A stretch of 64,000 nt of DNA from Streptomyces sp. NBC_01445 (GCF_035918235.1 NZ_CP109485.1:3038001-3102000), one strand, 5' to 3'; counted from the first letter of the stretch, positions 25,106-34,090 are shown. The notes: a model not told the origin generated them from the letters alone. Made by a program: numbers and translations.

Positions 25106-26905
25106 ATGGACCGCTCCTCGCAGTTCGCGCCGTTCGGTACGCGCGCTGCCGCGCTGCTCGGCCAGTGGCAGCAGCAGAACCACCGCCCGCTGACCGCCCC
25201 GGCCTGGCTCGACACCGGTGGCAGCGGTGCGTCCCTGGCCTCCGTGTTCGTCCGGGACAGCGACCCGGGGCGCACCAAACGCCGGATGATCATCAAGCTC
25301 TGTTCCCCGGACGGCGACTCCTCGATGGAACCGGGGCGGCTCGTCGCCGCGAGGCGGTCCCTGCCGAACGGCGATACCTCGTTCCCCCGCGACCATCTCG
25401 TGGAACAGCTCTACGATCCGATGCCGGTGGACGACGCCTGGCTGATGTTCCAGGGCTTCGCGGGCAACGACGAGACCATGGTGACGCTCAGCACGATCCT
25501 GCGGCAGCGGCGCATGCCCGGCGTCGCCGCGCAGATCACGCGGTCCCTGCTGGCCGACTGGAATCCGGACGAGGACTCGGACGGGCAGATGTCCGCGGCC
25601 TCGTTCGTCTCCGAACTCCTCGACCGACGCCTCGAACCGGCGGAACCCCTGGCCGTCTGGGTCCGCGACACACTGGGCCTCGACCTCGATACCGCGTGGA
25701 TCAGACTGGGCCGCCCGAACGCCGCGCCGGTCCCCAACCCCGTACACCTGACAGGAAGTTGCCCGCTCGCGGCGCGCACCATCGACTACCCGATGCGCGG
25801 CCGGGCGCACGGCGATCTGCACCCCGGCAACATCATGGTGCCCAGGGAGCCCGACGCGGACACCGGCCGCTACGTCCTGATCGATCTGTCGCGCTTCGAC
25901 GAGCGGGCGCTGCTCGCCCGTGACCCCGTGCATCTGCTGCTCTGCCTGGTGGCCGACTTCCTGCCGCACCTCTCCGACGACGCCCGCGCCGAGCTCCTCG
26001 ACCTGCTCATCGGCCGGGACACCCCGGGTCTGCTGATCCCGCAGGGCCTGGCCCGGACGGTCGACGAGGTGCGCAAGGCACCGGGCGGCTGGCTGCACCA
26101 GCGCGCCATCTCGGGCCAGTGGACCGGCCAGTGGCTCCTGTCGATGCAGGCGTGCGCGCTGATGTTCACGGCCCGCGTCCGGTACGACGCGCGGGACCGG
26201 TGGTGGTTCTTCCGGCTCGCGGCGGAGGCGGCCGGCGCCTGTCTGGGGCCGGCCGAAGCGTACGAGCCGGGTGAGGTGAAGTTCGTGCCGGGGCCACGGG
26301 AGGCCGAACCGAAGGTGGTGGAGGTGGTGGTGGCCGCGGCGGCGAAGGTGCCGAAGCAGGTGACACCGCCCGAATCGAAGCCCGGGGCGGAGCCCGGTCC
26401 CGTACGTGTCCCCGCCCCCGCACCCGTACGGGAGCCGGCCCCCGAGACTCCCCCGGAGGCACTCCCGGGCACGCTCCCGGCGCTCCTCCTGGACCTCGGC
26501 AACGCCTTCGGGACCGGGCTCGAAGAGCTCAGGCAGCAGGAGGCGGGGTCGGTCATCGCCAAGACGCTCGGCTTCGTCAGGGAACAGGCCTACCGGGGAC
26601 AGATCGATCTCTCGGCGCTGCTCGACGCCGCTGACGGCACCCTCGGCGAAGAGGACCGGTCCCGCCTCCACGAGGTCCGCGGGCACCTCGCCGGCGTCAC
26701 CGAGGCGGCGAACGAACCGGGGTTCTCGCACAAACAGCCGTTGTTCGTACGGGACTTGGCTCATCGGGCACTCGTCATGAGGATCGACCAGCTGCTCGCA
26801 TCCGCGCGAGAGGCGGCGCTCGGCCTCCAGGCCGGTCGGGCCGGTCGGACCGGTCAGGCCACGGACCCGATCCGGACGGAGGGTGCCCGCGCTCCGTCGG
26901 GGTGA
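25106..26905 (+). CDS. Kinase-fold (aminoglycoside-phosphotransferase-like) protein with extra C-terminal helical domain
   Basis: 599 residues. The N-terminal half has a full protein-kinase-like active site: a Gly-rich loop (DTGGSGASLASVFVR), a candidate ATP-binding Lys in MIIKL (Lys64), the catalytic loop HGDLHPGN (235-242) and a metal-binding Asp in YVLIDLSRF (Asp260). Residues 415-470 are a Pro-rich linker. The last 115 residues are helical and conserved-looking (DLGNAFGTGLEELRQQEAG...). It resembles what I recall of the kinase-like ternary-complex-associated domain (TCAD9) of bacterial NTP-dependent conflict systems, with low confidence. GATACT (25094-25099) lies 6 bp before the ATG and no Shine-Dalgarno is seen, so a leaderless start is likely. 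Its 3' end overlaps xdhC by 52 bp. Confidence 0.65.
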   Translation: MDRSSQFAPFGTRAAALLGQWQQQNHRPLTAPAWLDTGGSGASLASVFVRDSDPGRTKRRMIIKLCSPDGDSSMEPGRLVAARRSLPNGDTSFPRDHLVEQLYDPMPVDDAWLMFQGFAGNDETMVTLSTILRQRRMPGVAAQITRSLLADWNPDEDSDGQMSAASFVSELLDRRLEPAEPLAVWVRDTLGLDLDTAWIRLGRPNAAPVPNPVHLTGSCPLAARTIDYPMRGRAHGDLHPGNIMVPREPDADTGRYVLIDLSRFDERALLARDPVHLLLCLVADFLPHLSDDARAELLDLLIGRDTPGLLIPQGLARTVDEVRKAPGGWLHQRAISGQWTGQWLLSMQACALMFTARVRYDARDRWWFFRLAAEAAGACLGPAEAYEPGEVKFVPGPREAEPKVVEVVVAAAAKVPKQVTPPESKPGAEPGPVRVPAPAPVREPAPETPPEALPGTLPALLLDLGNAFGTGLEELRQQEAGSVIAKTLGFVREQAYRGQIDLSALLDAADGTLGEEDRSRLHEVRGHLAGVTEAANEPGFSHKQPLFVRDLAHRALVMRIDQLLASAREAALGLQAGRAGRTGQATDPIRTEGARAPSG

Positions 26906-28029
26906 ATCGGCGTGTGGGCGCCGGTCAGCGCGACGCCGCTGCCGCCGCGCCGGTTGGCGACGATCTCCGAGGCGATGGACAGGGCCGTCTCCTCGGGGGT
27001 GCGGGCGCCCAGGTCGAGGCCGATCGGCGAGCGCAGGCGCGCCAGTTCGAGTTCCGTGACGCCGACGTCGCGCAGGCGGTCGTTGCGGTCGAGGTGAGTA
27101 CGGCGAGAGCCCATGGCGCCGACGTAGGCGACGGGCAGGCGCAGCGCGAGCTGGAGGAGCGGGACGTCGAACTTGGCGTCGTGGGTGAGGACGCACAGGA
27201 CGGTGCGTCCGTCCGTCTGCGTACGCTCCAGGTACTTGTGCGGCCATTCCACGACGATGTCGTCGGCGTCGGGGAAGCGGGCCGGCGTGGCGAAGACGGG
27301 GCGCGCGTCGCACACCGTCACCTGGTAGCCGAGGAACTTGCCGATCCTGACGAGCGCCGCCGCGAAGTCGATGGCCCCGAAGACGATCATGCGCGGCGGG
27401 GGGACGGACGACTCGACGAGGAGGGTGAGGGGCTGCCCGCAGCGCGAACCGCTCTCGCCGATTTCCACGGTGGCGGTGCGTCCGGCGTCGAGGAGCGCGC
27501 GGGCCTCGCCGGCCGCGGTGCGGTCCAGTTCGGGGTGCCCGCCGAGGCTGCCCTCGTAGCCGCCTGCGAAGCCGCTCTCGGGGGCGCTGTCGTCGCGTAC
27601 GAGAATGGCGCGGCCCATGAGTTCGGCCGGGCCCTGGGTGATGCGCGCGACCGCCGCCGCCCTGCCTCGGGCGGCGGCGGACAGCGCCGTCGCGAGCACC
27701 TCCCGTCCCGGGGTGTCCGCGCGAACCGGGGTGACCAGGATGTCGATGATTCCACCGCAGGTGAGCCCCACGGCGAAGGCGTCGTCGTCGCTGTAACCGA
27801 AGCGTTCCAGGACGGTCTCGCCGTCCTGGAGCGCCTGTTGGCACAGTTCGTAGACGGCGCCCTCCACGCAGCCGCCGGAGACCGAGCCGATCGCTGTGCC
27901 GTCACTGTCGACGGCGAGTGCGGCGCCCGGCTGCCGGGGCGCGCTCCCGCCGACGGCCACCACGGTGGCCACGGCGAAGTCGCGTCCCTGCTCGACCCAC
28001 CGGTGCAGCTCTTCGGCGATGTCCAGCAT
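26854..28029 (-). CDS. xdhC: XdhC family molybdenum-cofactor insertion/sulfuration chaperone
   Basis: 391 residues. The N-terminal XdhC/CoxI domain carries SAPRQPGAALAV, the GSVSGGCVEGAVYE signature and TCGGIIDILV. The C-terminal Rossmann-like domain has VFGAIDFAAALVRIGKF and YVGAMGSRRTHLDR. In Rhodobacter the protein binds Moco, helps its sulfuration and loads xanthine dehydrogenase. It is the last gene of the minus-strand purine set, 55 bp after the permease, and its target is presumably the dehydrogenase at 29.8-33.7 kb. ATG 28029 has AAGGAGA upstream. The convergent kinase-fold gene overlaps its last 52 bp. Confidence 0.92.
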   Translation of the reverse strand: MLDIAEELHRWVEQGRDFAVATVVAVGGSAPRQPGAALAVDSDGTAIGSVSGGCVEGAVYELCQQALQDGETVLERFGYSDDDAFAVGLTCGGIIDILVTPVRADTPGREVLATALSAAARGRAAAVARITQGPAELMGRAILVRDDSAPESGFAGGYEGSLGGHPELDRTAAGEARALLDAGRTATVEIGESGSRCGQPLTLLVESSVPPPRMIVFGAIDFAAALVRIGKFLGYQVTVCDARPVFATPARFPDADDIVVEWPHKYLERTQTDGRTVLCVLTHDAKFDVPLLQLALRLPVAYVGAMGSRRTHLDRNDRLRDVGVTELELARLRSPIGLDLGARTPEETALSIASEIVANRRGGSGVALTGAHTPIHPDGARAPSVRIGSVA

Positions 28030-28084
28030 CTCTAGGTCTCCTTGTCGGTTGCGTGGAGGGCGCGGGGCCCTCACGGGCCGGGCG

Positions 28085-29542
28085 TCAGTGGACGCCCAGC
28101 CATCCTTCGATCGGGTTGAGGGCGAAGTACACGAGGAAGATGACCGTGAGGCCCCACATGAAGGCCCCGATCTCCCGGGCCTTGCCCTGGGCGACCTTGA
28201 TGGCGACCCAGGAGATGACGCCCGCGGCCACACCGGTGGTGATGGTGTAGGTGAAGGGCATCAGGACCACGGTCAGGAAGACCGGGATCGCGGTGGCGCG
28301 GTCCGCCCAGTCGACGTGCCGGGCGTTCATCATCATCATCGCGCCGATGACGACGAGCGCGGCGGAGGCGACCTCCTGGGGCACGATCGCGGTGACCGGG
28401 GTGAAGAACAGACAGGCCGCGAAGAACAGGCCGGTCACGGCGGACGCGAGGCCGGTGCGGGCTCCCTCGCCGACGCCGGTCGCGGACTCGACGAACACGG
28501 TCTGACCCGAGCCGCCGGCGACACCGCCGATGGCGCCGCCCGCTCCGTCGATGAACAGAGCCTTGGACAGGCCCGGCATGCGGCCCTTGTCGTCGGCGAG
28601 CTTGGCCTCGGTACCGACGCCGATGATGGTGGCCATCGCGTCGAAGAAGCCGGCGAGGACCAGGGTGAAGACGATCATGCCGACGGTCATCGCGCCGACT
28701 TTGCCCCAGCCGCCGAACTCGACATGGCCGAAGAGCGAGAAGTCGGGCGTCGAGACCGCGCTGCCGTGCAGCTCGGGGGCTCCGTTGGCCCACTGCTTGG
28801 GGTTGATCACGTCGAGCGCGTTGAGAATCATCGCGACGACGGTGCCGGTGATGATGCCGATCAGGATGGCGCCGGGGGTGTTGCGGGCCTGGAGCATGAA
28901 GATCAGGAGCAGGGTGCCCGCGAAGAGCAGGACGGGCCAGCCGGCGAGTTCTCCGGTGGCGCCGAGCGTGAGCGGGGTGGCCTTGCCGACCTGGACGAAG
29001 CCGGACTTGTAGAGGCCGATCAGGGCGATGAAGAGGCCGATGCCCATCGTGATGCCGTGCTTGAGCGCGAGAGGAATCGCGTTCATGATCATTTCACGGA
29101 GGCCGGTGACGACCAGGAGCATGATCACCACGCCGTACATCACGCACATGCCCATGGCCTGCGGCCACGTCATCTCGGGGGCGACCTGCGAAGAGATCAC
29201 ACCTGAGACGGAGAGGCCGGCGGCGAGTGCGAGCGGCACCTTGCCGACGAAGCCCATGAGGAGCGTGGTGAACGCCGCGGCGAAGGCGGTGGCGGTGATG
29301 AGGGCCTTCTGGCCCATCATGTCGCCCGCCACGTCCTTGCCGGACAGGATCAGGGGGTTGAGCAGCAGGATGTACGCCATGGCCATGAAGGTCGTGACGC
29401 CGCCGCGCACCTCACGCGCGACAGTCGATCCTCGTTCGGATATGTGGAAGTACCGGTCGAGCCAAGACCTGCCGGCCGACGGACGCGAGCCTGCGCCCGC
29501 GTCTTCGGCGGTGGTCTTCGGCTCCAGAGACTGCTGGGTCAT
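28085..29542 (-). CDS. NCS2 purine permease (AzgA/PbuG type)
   Basis: 485 residues with about 12-13 membrane helices. It belongs to the AzgA branch of nucleobase:cation symporters by TTFMAMAYILLLNPLIL, AGLSVSGVISSQ and GFFDAMATIIGVGTEAKL; the GGSGQTVFVESATGVGEGARTG loop is the signature substrate region. It likely imports hypoxanthine, adenine or guanine. ATG 29542 (MTQQSLEP) has GGGAG upstream; a GTG five codons earlier is possible. It sits between the xanthine dehydrogenase genes and xdhC, so uptake and oxidation of purines are linked. A 287-bp gap with a terminator separates it from the dehydrogenase, implying its own promoter. Confidence 0.92.
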   Translation of the reverse strand: MTQQSLEPKTTAEDAGAGSRPSAGRSWLDRYFHISERGSTVAREVRGGVTTFMAMAYILLLNPLILSGKDVAGDMMGQKALITATAFAAAFTTLLMGFVGKVPLALAAGLSVSGVISSQVAPEMTWPQAMGMCVMYGVVIMLLVVTGLREMIMNAIPLALKHGITMGIGLFIALIGLYKSGFVQVGKATPLTLGATGELAGWPVLLFAGTLLLIFMLQARNTPGAILIGIITGTVVAMILNALDVINPKQWANGAPELHGSAVSTPDFSLFGHVEFGGWGKVGAMTVGMIVFTLVLAGFFDAMATIIGVGTEAKLADDKGRMPGLSKALFIDGAGGAIGGVAGGSGQTVFVESATGVGEGARTGLASAVTGLFFAACLFFTPVTAIVPQEVASAALVVIGAMMMMNARHVDWADRATAIPVFLTVVLMPFTYTITTGVAAGVISWVAIKVAQGKAREIGAFMWGLTVIFLVYFALNPIEGWLGVH

Positions 29543-29658
29543 GGTGCCTACTCCCAAGGTTCACAGGGACACCCGCACAAACGTGGTTGGAGATCGCGGG
29601 ATTTGGGATGGTGCGTGGGCTGCACGACCCGGGGGACGGCCCGAGACGAACGGGGAAA

Positions 29659-29677
29659 TGCGTAGCTCTGTTACGCA
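29659..29677. promoter_or_regulatory. Dyad TGCGTA-N7-TACGCA upstream of the purine permease
   Basis: Perfect 6-bp inverted arms at 29659-29664 and 29672-29677, about 117 bp upstream of the permease start and after the terminator of the Mo subunit gene. It is a candidate operator for the permease-xdhC unit. I found no second clear copy in the pucR divergent region. Confidence 0.4.
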
Positions 29678-29764
29678 AGAAACCGTGTTGCTGGTGTTGT
29701 TACCGGTGGTGCCTTTGGTGCTGGTGGTGCTGGAAAGAACCGCGAGCGGTGCGGTACTTGAAGG

Positions 29765-29822
29765 CTCCGGACGGTGCGGGCTGGGAAGTGTGACGTTCCT
29801 GGGAGGCACGCACCGTCCGGAG
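29765..29822 (-). terminator. Long hairpin terminator after the xanthine dehydrogenase Mo subunit
   Basis: Perfect 14-bp arms CTCCGGACGGTGCG (29765-29778) and CGCACCGTCCGGAG (29809-29822), with a 30-nt loop that itself contains GGAA/TTCC. It begins 8 bp after the stop codon of the Mo subunit gene. There is no U-tract, as is common in Streptomyces. Confidence 0.75.
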
Positions 29823-29829
29823 AGCTTTG

Positions 29830-32229
29830 TCAGGCCGGGCCCGTTCCCGTGAGGTGCTCGGGGCGTACCGGAGTCCGGTCGAGCTCCAGGCCCGTCGCGT
29901 TGCGGATCGCCGCGAGGACGGCCGGCGTGGACGACAGGGTCGGGGCCTCGCCGATGCCGCGCAGCCCGTACGGGGCGTGGTCGTCGGCGAGTTCGAGCAC
30001 GTCGACCGGGATGGTCGGCGTGTCGAGAATCGTGGGGAGCAGATAGTCCGTGAAGGACGGGTTCCTGACCTTCGCGGTCTTGGGGTCGACGACGATCTCC
30101 TCCATCACCGCGATGCCCATGCCCTGGAGGGTGCCGCCCTGGATCTGCCCGACGACGGACAGCGGGTTGAGCGCCTTGCCGACGTCCTGGGCGCAGGCCA
30201 GCTCGATGACCTTGACCAGGCCGAGCTCGGTGTCGACCTCGACGACGGCGCGGTGCGCGGCGAACGAGTACTGCACGTGACCGTTGCCCTGACCGGTGAC
30301 CAGGTCGAAGGGGACGGTGGGCCGGTGGCGCCACTCCTCCTCCAGCTCGACGACCTCGCCCTCCAGGACGTCGACGAGGTCGGCGAGGACCTCGCCTCCG
30401 TCGGTGACGACCTTGCCGCCCTCCAGGAGGAGTTCGGCCGTCGCCCACGCCGGGTGGTAGGTGCCCTTCTTGCGGCGCCCGATCTCCAGGACCTTCTCGC
30501 GCACCAGCTCGCAGGCGTTCTTGACGGCTCCGCCGGTCACGTACGTCTGACGCGACGCGGACGTGGAGCCGGCCGAGCCGACCTGCGTGTCGGCGGGGTG
30601 GATGGTCACCTGCCCGACGCCCAGCTCGGTGCGGGCGATCTGCGCGTGGACGGTGATGCCGCCCTGGCCGACTTCCGCCATGGCGGTGTGCACGGTGGCG
30701 ACGGCCTCGCCGTTGATGACCTCCATGCGCACCTTGGCGGTGGAGTAGTCGTCGAAGCCCTCGGAGAAGCCGACGTTCTTGATGCCGACCGCGTAACCCA
30801 CACCCCGGACGACGCCTTCGCCGTGCGTGGTGTTGGACAGACCGCCGGGCAGCTGACGCACGTCGGAGCCCTCGCTGGACTCCCACTGGCGCTCCATCGG
30901 CAGCGGCATCGCCTGGACCCGGCGCAGCAGTTCGGCGACCGGGGCCGGGGAGTCGACCGGCTGGCCTGTCGGCAGGAGCGTGCCCTGCTCCATGGCGTTG
31001 AGCTGCCGGAACGCGACCCGGTCCATGCCCACCTTGTCGGCGAGCTTGTCCATCTGGGCCTCGTACGCGAAGCACGCCTGGACCGCGCCGAAGCCGCGCA
31101 TGGCGCCGCAGGGCGGGTTGTTCGAGTAGAGCGCGATCGCCTCGATGTCCACGTCGTCGATCACGTACGGACCGACGGAGAGCGACGAGGCGTTGCCGAC
31201 CACCGCCGGCGAGGCGGAGGCGTAGGCGCCGCCGTCGAGGACGATCTTGCACTTCATGTGCGTGAGCTTGCCGTCCTTGGTCGCCCCGTGCTCGTAGTAG
31301 AGCCTCGCGGGGTGGCGGTGGACGTGCCCGAAGAACGACTCGAAGCGGTTGTAGACGATCTTGACCGGCTTGCCCGTGCGCAGCGCCAGGAGGCAGGCGT
31401 GGATCTGCATGGACAGGTCCTCGCGGCCGCCGAAGGCGCCACCGACGCCGGAGAGCGTCATGCGTACCTTGTCCTCGGGCAGGCCGAGGACGGGGGCGAT
31501 CTGCTTGAGGTCCGAGTGCAGCCACTGGGTGGCGACGTACAGGTCGACGCCGCCGTCCTCGGACGGCACGGCCAGACCCGACTCGGGGCCGAGGAACGCC
31601 TGGTCCTGCATGCCGAAGTAGTACTCGCCCTTGACGACGAAGTCGGCCTTCTTGGCGGCCTCTTCGGCGTTGCCGCGGACGATCGGCTGGCGGTGCACGA
31701 TGTTCGGGTGCGGGACGTGGCCGATGTGGTGGTCGTCGCGGCCCTCGTGGACGAGGATCGCGTCCGGCGCGGTCGCGCTCGCCTCGTCGGTGATGACGGG
31801 GAGTTCGCGGTACTCGACCTTGATCTTGGCGGCGGCGCGGCGCGCGGTCTCCGGGTGGTCGGCGGCCACGATGGCGACGGGCTCGCCGTGGTGGCGGACC
31901 TTGCCGTGGGCGAGGACCGGGGTGTCCTGGATCTCCAGACCGTAGTTCTTCACGTCGGTCGGCAGGTCGTCGTACGTAAGTACCGCGTAGACGCCGGGAG
32001 TTGCCAGGGCCTCGCCCGTGTCGATGGAGAGGATCTCGGCGTGCGCGACCGGGGAGCGCAGGATCTGGCCCCACAGCATGTCCTCGTGCCACATGTCGGA
32101 CGAGTACGCGAACTCGCCGGTGACCTTGAGGGTGCCGTCCGGACGGAGCGTGGACTCGCCGATGCCGCCCTTGGTCTTGGATCCCTGCGTGACGTTGAAC
32201 GGGATGCCGGTGGTGCGTGTGTCGGCCAT
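29830..32229 (-). CDS. Xanthine dehydrogenase, molybdopterin-binding subunit
   Basis: 799 residues of the XdhB/PucD-type large subunit. Domain 1 (about 25-140) has the aldehyde oxidase/xanthine dehydrogenase a/b hammerhead fold. The rest is the Moco domain with VGGAFGGRED, a CGAMRGFGAVQ loop whose Arg fits the xanthine-orienting Arg, and the catalytic Glu in LRGIGEAPTLSS. It should hydroxylate hypoxanthine and xanthine to urate. It follows the FeS gene by 4 bp (stop at 32234) in the order FAD-FeS-Mo, and a hairpin terminator follows. ATG 32229 gives MADTRTTGIPF. The purine permease, XdhC and PucR nearby back the assignment. Confidence 0.9.
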   Translation of the reverse strand: MADTRTTGIPFNVTQGSKTKGGIGESTLRPDGTLKVTGEFAYSSDMWHEDMLWGQILRSPVAHAEILSIDTGEALATPGVYAVLTYDDLPTDVKNYGLEIQDTPVLAHGKVRHHGEPVAIVAADHPETARRAAAKIKVEYRELPVITDEASATAPDAILVHEGRDDHHIGHVPHPNIVHRQPIVRGNAEEAAKKADFVVKGEYYFGMQDQAFLGPESGLAVPSEDGGVDLYVATQWLHSDLKQIAPVLGLPEDKVRMTLSGVGGAFGGREDLSMQIHACLLALRTGKPVKIVYNRFESFFGHVHRHPARLYYEHGATKDGKLTHMKCKIVLDGGAYASASPAVVGNASSLSVGPYVIDDVDIEAIALYSNNPPCGAMRGFGAVQACFAYEAQMDKLADKVGMDRVAFRQLNAMEQGTLLPTGQPVDSPAPVAELLRRVQAMPLPMERQWESSEGSDVRQLPGGLSNTTHGEGVVRGVGYAVGIKNVGFSEGFDDYSTAKVRMEVINGEAVATVHTAMAEVGQGGITVHAQIARTELGVGQVTIHPADTQVGSAGSTSASRQTYVTGGAVKNACELVREKVLEIGRRKKGTYHPAWATAELLLEGGKVVTDGGEVLADLVDVLEGEVVELEEEWRHRPTVPFDLVTGQGNGHVQYSFAAHRAVVEVDTELGLVKVIELACAQDVGKALNPLSVVGQIQGGTLQGMGIAVMEEIVVDPKTAKVRNPSFTDYLLPTILDTPTIPVDVLELADDHAPYGLRGIGEAPTLSSTPAVLAAIRNATGLELDRTPVRPEHLTGTGPA

Positions 32230-32233
32230 GGCG

Positions 32234-32863
32234 TCAGGCTCCCTGGCTCGGAACAGTTGCGGACTGGCGCGCGGCGGCGAGCCGTACCGCGTCCATGATC
32301 TTCTCGTAGCCCGTGCAGCGGCACAGGTTGCCCGACAGGCCCTCACGGATGTCCGCGTCGGACGGGTCCGGGTTGCGCTCGAGCATCTCGTCGGCGGCGA
32401 CCAGGAGACCCGGCGTGCAGAAGCCGCACTGGACGGCGCCGGCGTCGATGAACGCCTGCTGGATCGGGGAGAGTTCATCGCCCTCGCCGGTCTGGGAGTC
32501 GCTCGGCCTGGACTGCCACTGCTGGGCGTCCTGGAGCGAGGTGCCCGCCCTGCCGGCCTTGCCCGCGTCGTCGCCGCAGGCGCCGCTCGCGCAGCCCCCG
32601 TGCTGCGCACGCTGCCTGGCGAACTCGGCCAGACCCTCGACGGTGACGACGTCGCGGCCCTCGACCTGGCCGGCCGCGACCAGACACGAACAGACCGGTA
32701 CACCGTCGAGGCGGACGGTGCAGGAGCCGCACTCGCCCTGCTCGCAGGCGTTCTTCGAGCCGGGCAGCCCCATGCGCTCACGCAGGACGTACAGGAGGCT
32801 CTCGCCCTCCCACACGTCGTCGGCTTCCTGCTGACGGCCGTTGACCGTGAAATTGACGCGCAT
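32234..32863 (-). CDS. Xanthine dehydrogenase [2Fe-2S] subunit with extended inter-cluster linker
   Basis: 209 residues. The plant-type cluster cysteines lie in CEQGECGSC plus a later CSC. The helical-domain cluster has CGFC and CRC. Between the two domains is an insertion of about 45 residues (QRAQHGGCASGACGDDAGKA..., then QTGEGDE), compared with the usual short linker. It adds two extra Cys that could bind metal or form a disulphide. Start and stop are tightly packed: its ATG overlaps the FAD gene stop by one base (TAATG), so the subunits are co-translated. It transfers electrons from Moco to FAD. Confidence 0.91.
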   Translation of the reverse strand: MRVNFTVNGRQQEADDVWEGESLLYVLRERMGLPGSKNACEQGECGSCTVRLDGVPVCSCLVAAGQVEGRDVVTVEGLAEFARQRAQHGGCASGACGDDAGKAGRAGTSLQDAQQWQSRPSDSQTGEGDELSPIQQAFIDAGAVQCGFCTPGLLVAADEMLERNPDPSDADIREGLSGNLCRCTGYEKIMDAVRLAAARQSATVPSQGA

Positions 32864-33753
32864 TACGCGACTCCCTCCGTGCTTGCGGCGGTGCCGCGGT
32901 AGGACTCCCAGGTCCACGTCAGGGTGCGGCGGGCCATGATGCCGACGGCGTGCCGGCGGTAGCTCGCGGTGCCCCGGACGTCGTCGATCGGGTTGCAGGC
33001 GGCCGAGCAGAGGTCCGCGAACTGCTTGGCGACCGAAGGGGTGATGATCTTGCCGTTGTCCCAGAAGCCGCCCTCTTCGAGCGCAGCGTTCAGGAACTCC
33101 TCGGCGGCCTTGGCACGGACCGGGGTCGGCGCGGCAGAGCCGATGCCGGTGCGCACCGTACGGGTCTCGGGGTGCAGCGCCAGACCGAAGGCGCACACGG
33201 CGATGACCATCGCGTTGCGGGTGCCGACCTTGGAGTACTGCTGCGGGCCGTCGGCCTTCTTGATGTGGACGGCCCGGATGAGCTCGTCGGCGGCGAGCGC
33301 GTTGCGCTTCACGCCGGTGTAGAACTCGTCGATCGGGATGCGGCGCGAGCCGCGTACGGACTCCACCTCGACCTCGCAGTCGGCGGCGAGGAGCGCGGGG
33401 TGGGCGTCACCGGCGGGCGACGCGGTGCCGAGGTTGCCTCCGACGCCGCCGCGGTTGCGGATCTGCGGCGAGGCCACCGTGTGCGAGGCCAGGGCCAGGC
33501 CGGGCAGCTCGGCGCGCAGGTTCTCCATGATCTCGGTGTAGGGGACGGAGGCGCCGAGGCGGACGGTGTCCTGCCCGACCTCCCATTCGCCGAGCTCTCC
33601 GATGCGGTTCAGGTCGAGGAGGTACTCGGGGCGCCGGTGGTCGAAGTTGATCTCGACCATCACATCGGTGCCACCCGCGAGCGGCACAGCGGTGGGGTGC
33701 TCGGCCTTGGCGGCGAGCGCCTCCTCCCAGCTGGCGGGGCGAAGGAAGTCCAT
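32863..33753 (-). CDS. Xanthine dehydrogenase FAD-binding subunit
   Basis: 296 residues of the XdhA/CoxM/PucC type. FAD-binding motifs are PLAGGTDVMVEIN near residue 25 and the GGVGGNLGTASPAGD loop. The C-terminal CO_deh_flav domain follows. It is the first gene of the minus-strand operon, with an AGAAGAGAG ribosome-binding region before ATG 33753, and it faces pucR across 337 bp. It passes electrons to NAD+ or another acceptor. Confidence 0.91.
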   Translation of the reverse strand: MDFLRPASWEEALAAKAEHPTAVPLAGGTDVMVEINFDHRRPEYLLDLNRIGELGEWEVGQDTVRLGASVPYTEIMENLRAELPGLALASHTVASPQIRNRGGVGGNLGTASPAGDAHPALLAADCEVEVESVRGSRRIPIDEFYTGVKRNALAADELIRAVHIKKADGPQQYSKVGTRNAMVIAVCAFGLALHPETRTVRTGIGSAAPTPVRAKAAEEFLNAALEEGGFWDNGKIITPSVAKQFADLCSAACNPIDDVRGTASYRRHAVGIMARRTLTWTWESYRGTAASTEGVA

Positions 33754-34090
33754 GAGCGGCTCTCTTCTTCGTGATCTCGTGGTCGGTCGTTCGAACGGAT
33801 CGAGCCACGGGATGTGCGGACCTCGAAGGCTCGTTCATGTGCTGTTTACGTGGAGTGGGCTCAGTACACAGCGCGGCACTCCGCCGTGGTCAGTCACGGA
33901 AACCATGAAGGAGTTGGCTGGCCAACCGGGACGTCTTGTAGATTCATATAAACGGCGGTCACCGGGAACCTCACCGCTTTCCCCTTGAAGCGCAGAACCA
34001 CACGCAACACGGACACGGTGCCCGGGAAGCGGCTCCGGCCGCTTCACCGTCAGGCAAGCACAATCTTCGAGACAGATCGGCGGCAACGAG
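33754..34090. promoter_or_regulatory. Divergent control region between xanthine dehydrogenase operon and PucR gene
   Basis: This 337-bp gap has no convincing ORF. It holds the palindrome GTTGGC-TG-GCCAAC (33913-33926). TTGGCT within it could be a -35 for the PucR gene, with TAGATT (about 33939) as -10 after a long 19-bp spacer; an AT-rich CATATAAAC follows. A self-complementary CGTTCGAACG lies at about 33788-33797 near the dehydrogenase start. Either dyad could be the operator for PucR or another purine regulator. Confidence 0.5.

Noticed and set aside
29658..29852. Plus-strand ORF with a Val/Leu-rich hydrophobic start
   Set aside because: Its RBS is weak and it runs through the terminator and the end of the Mo subunit gene. 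Probably chance.
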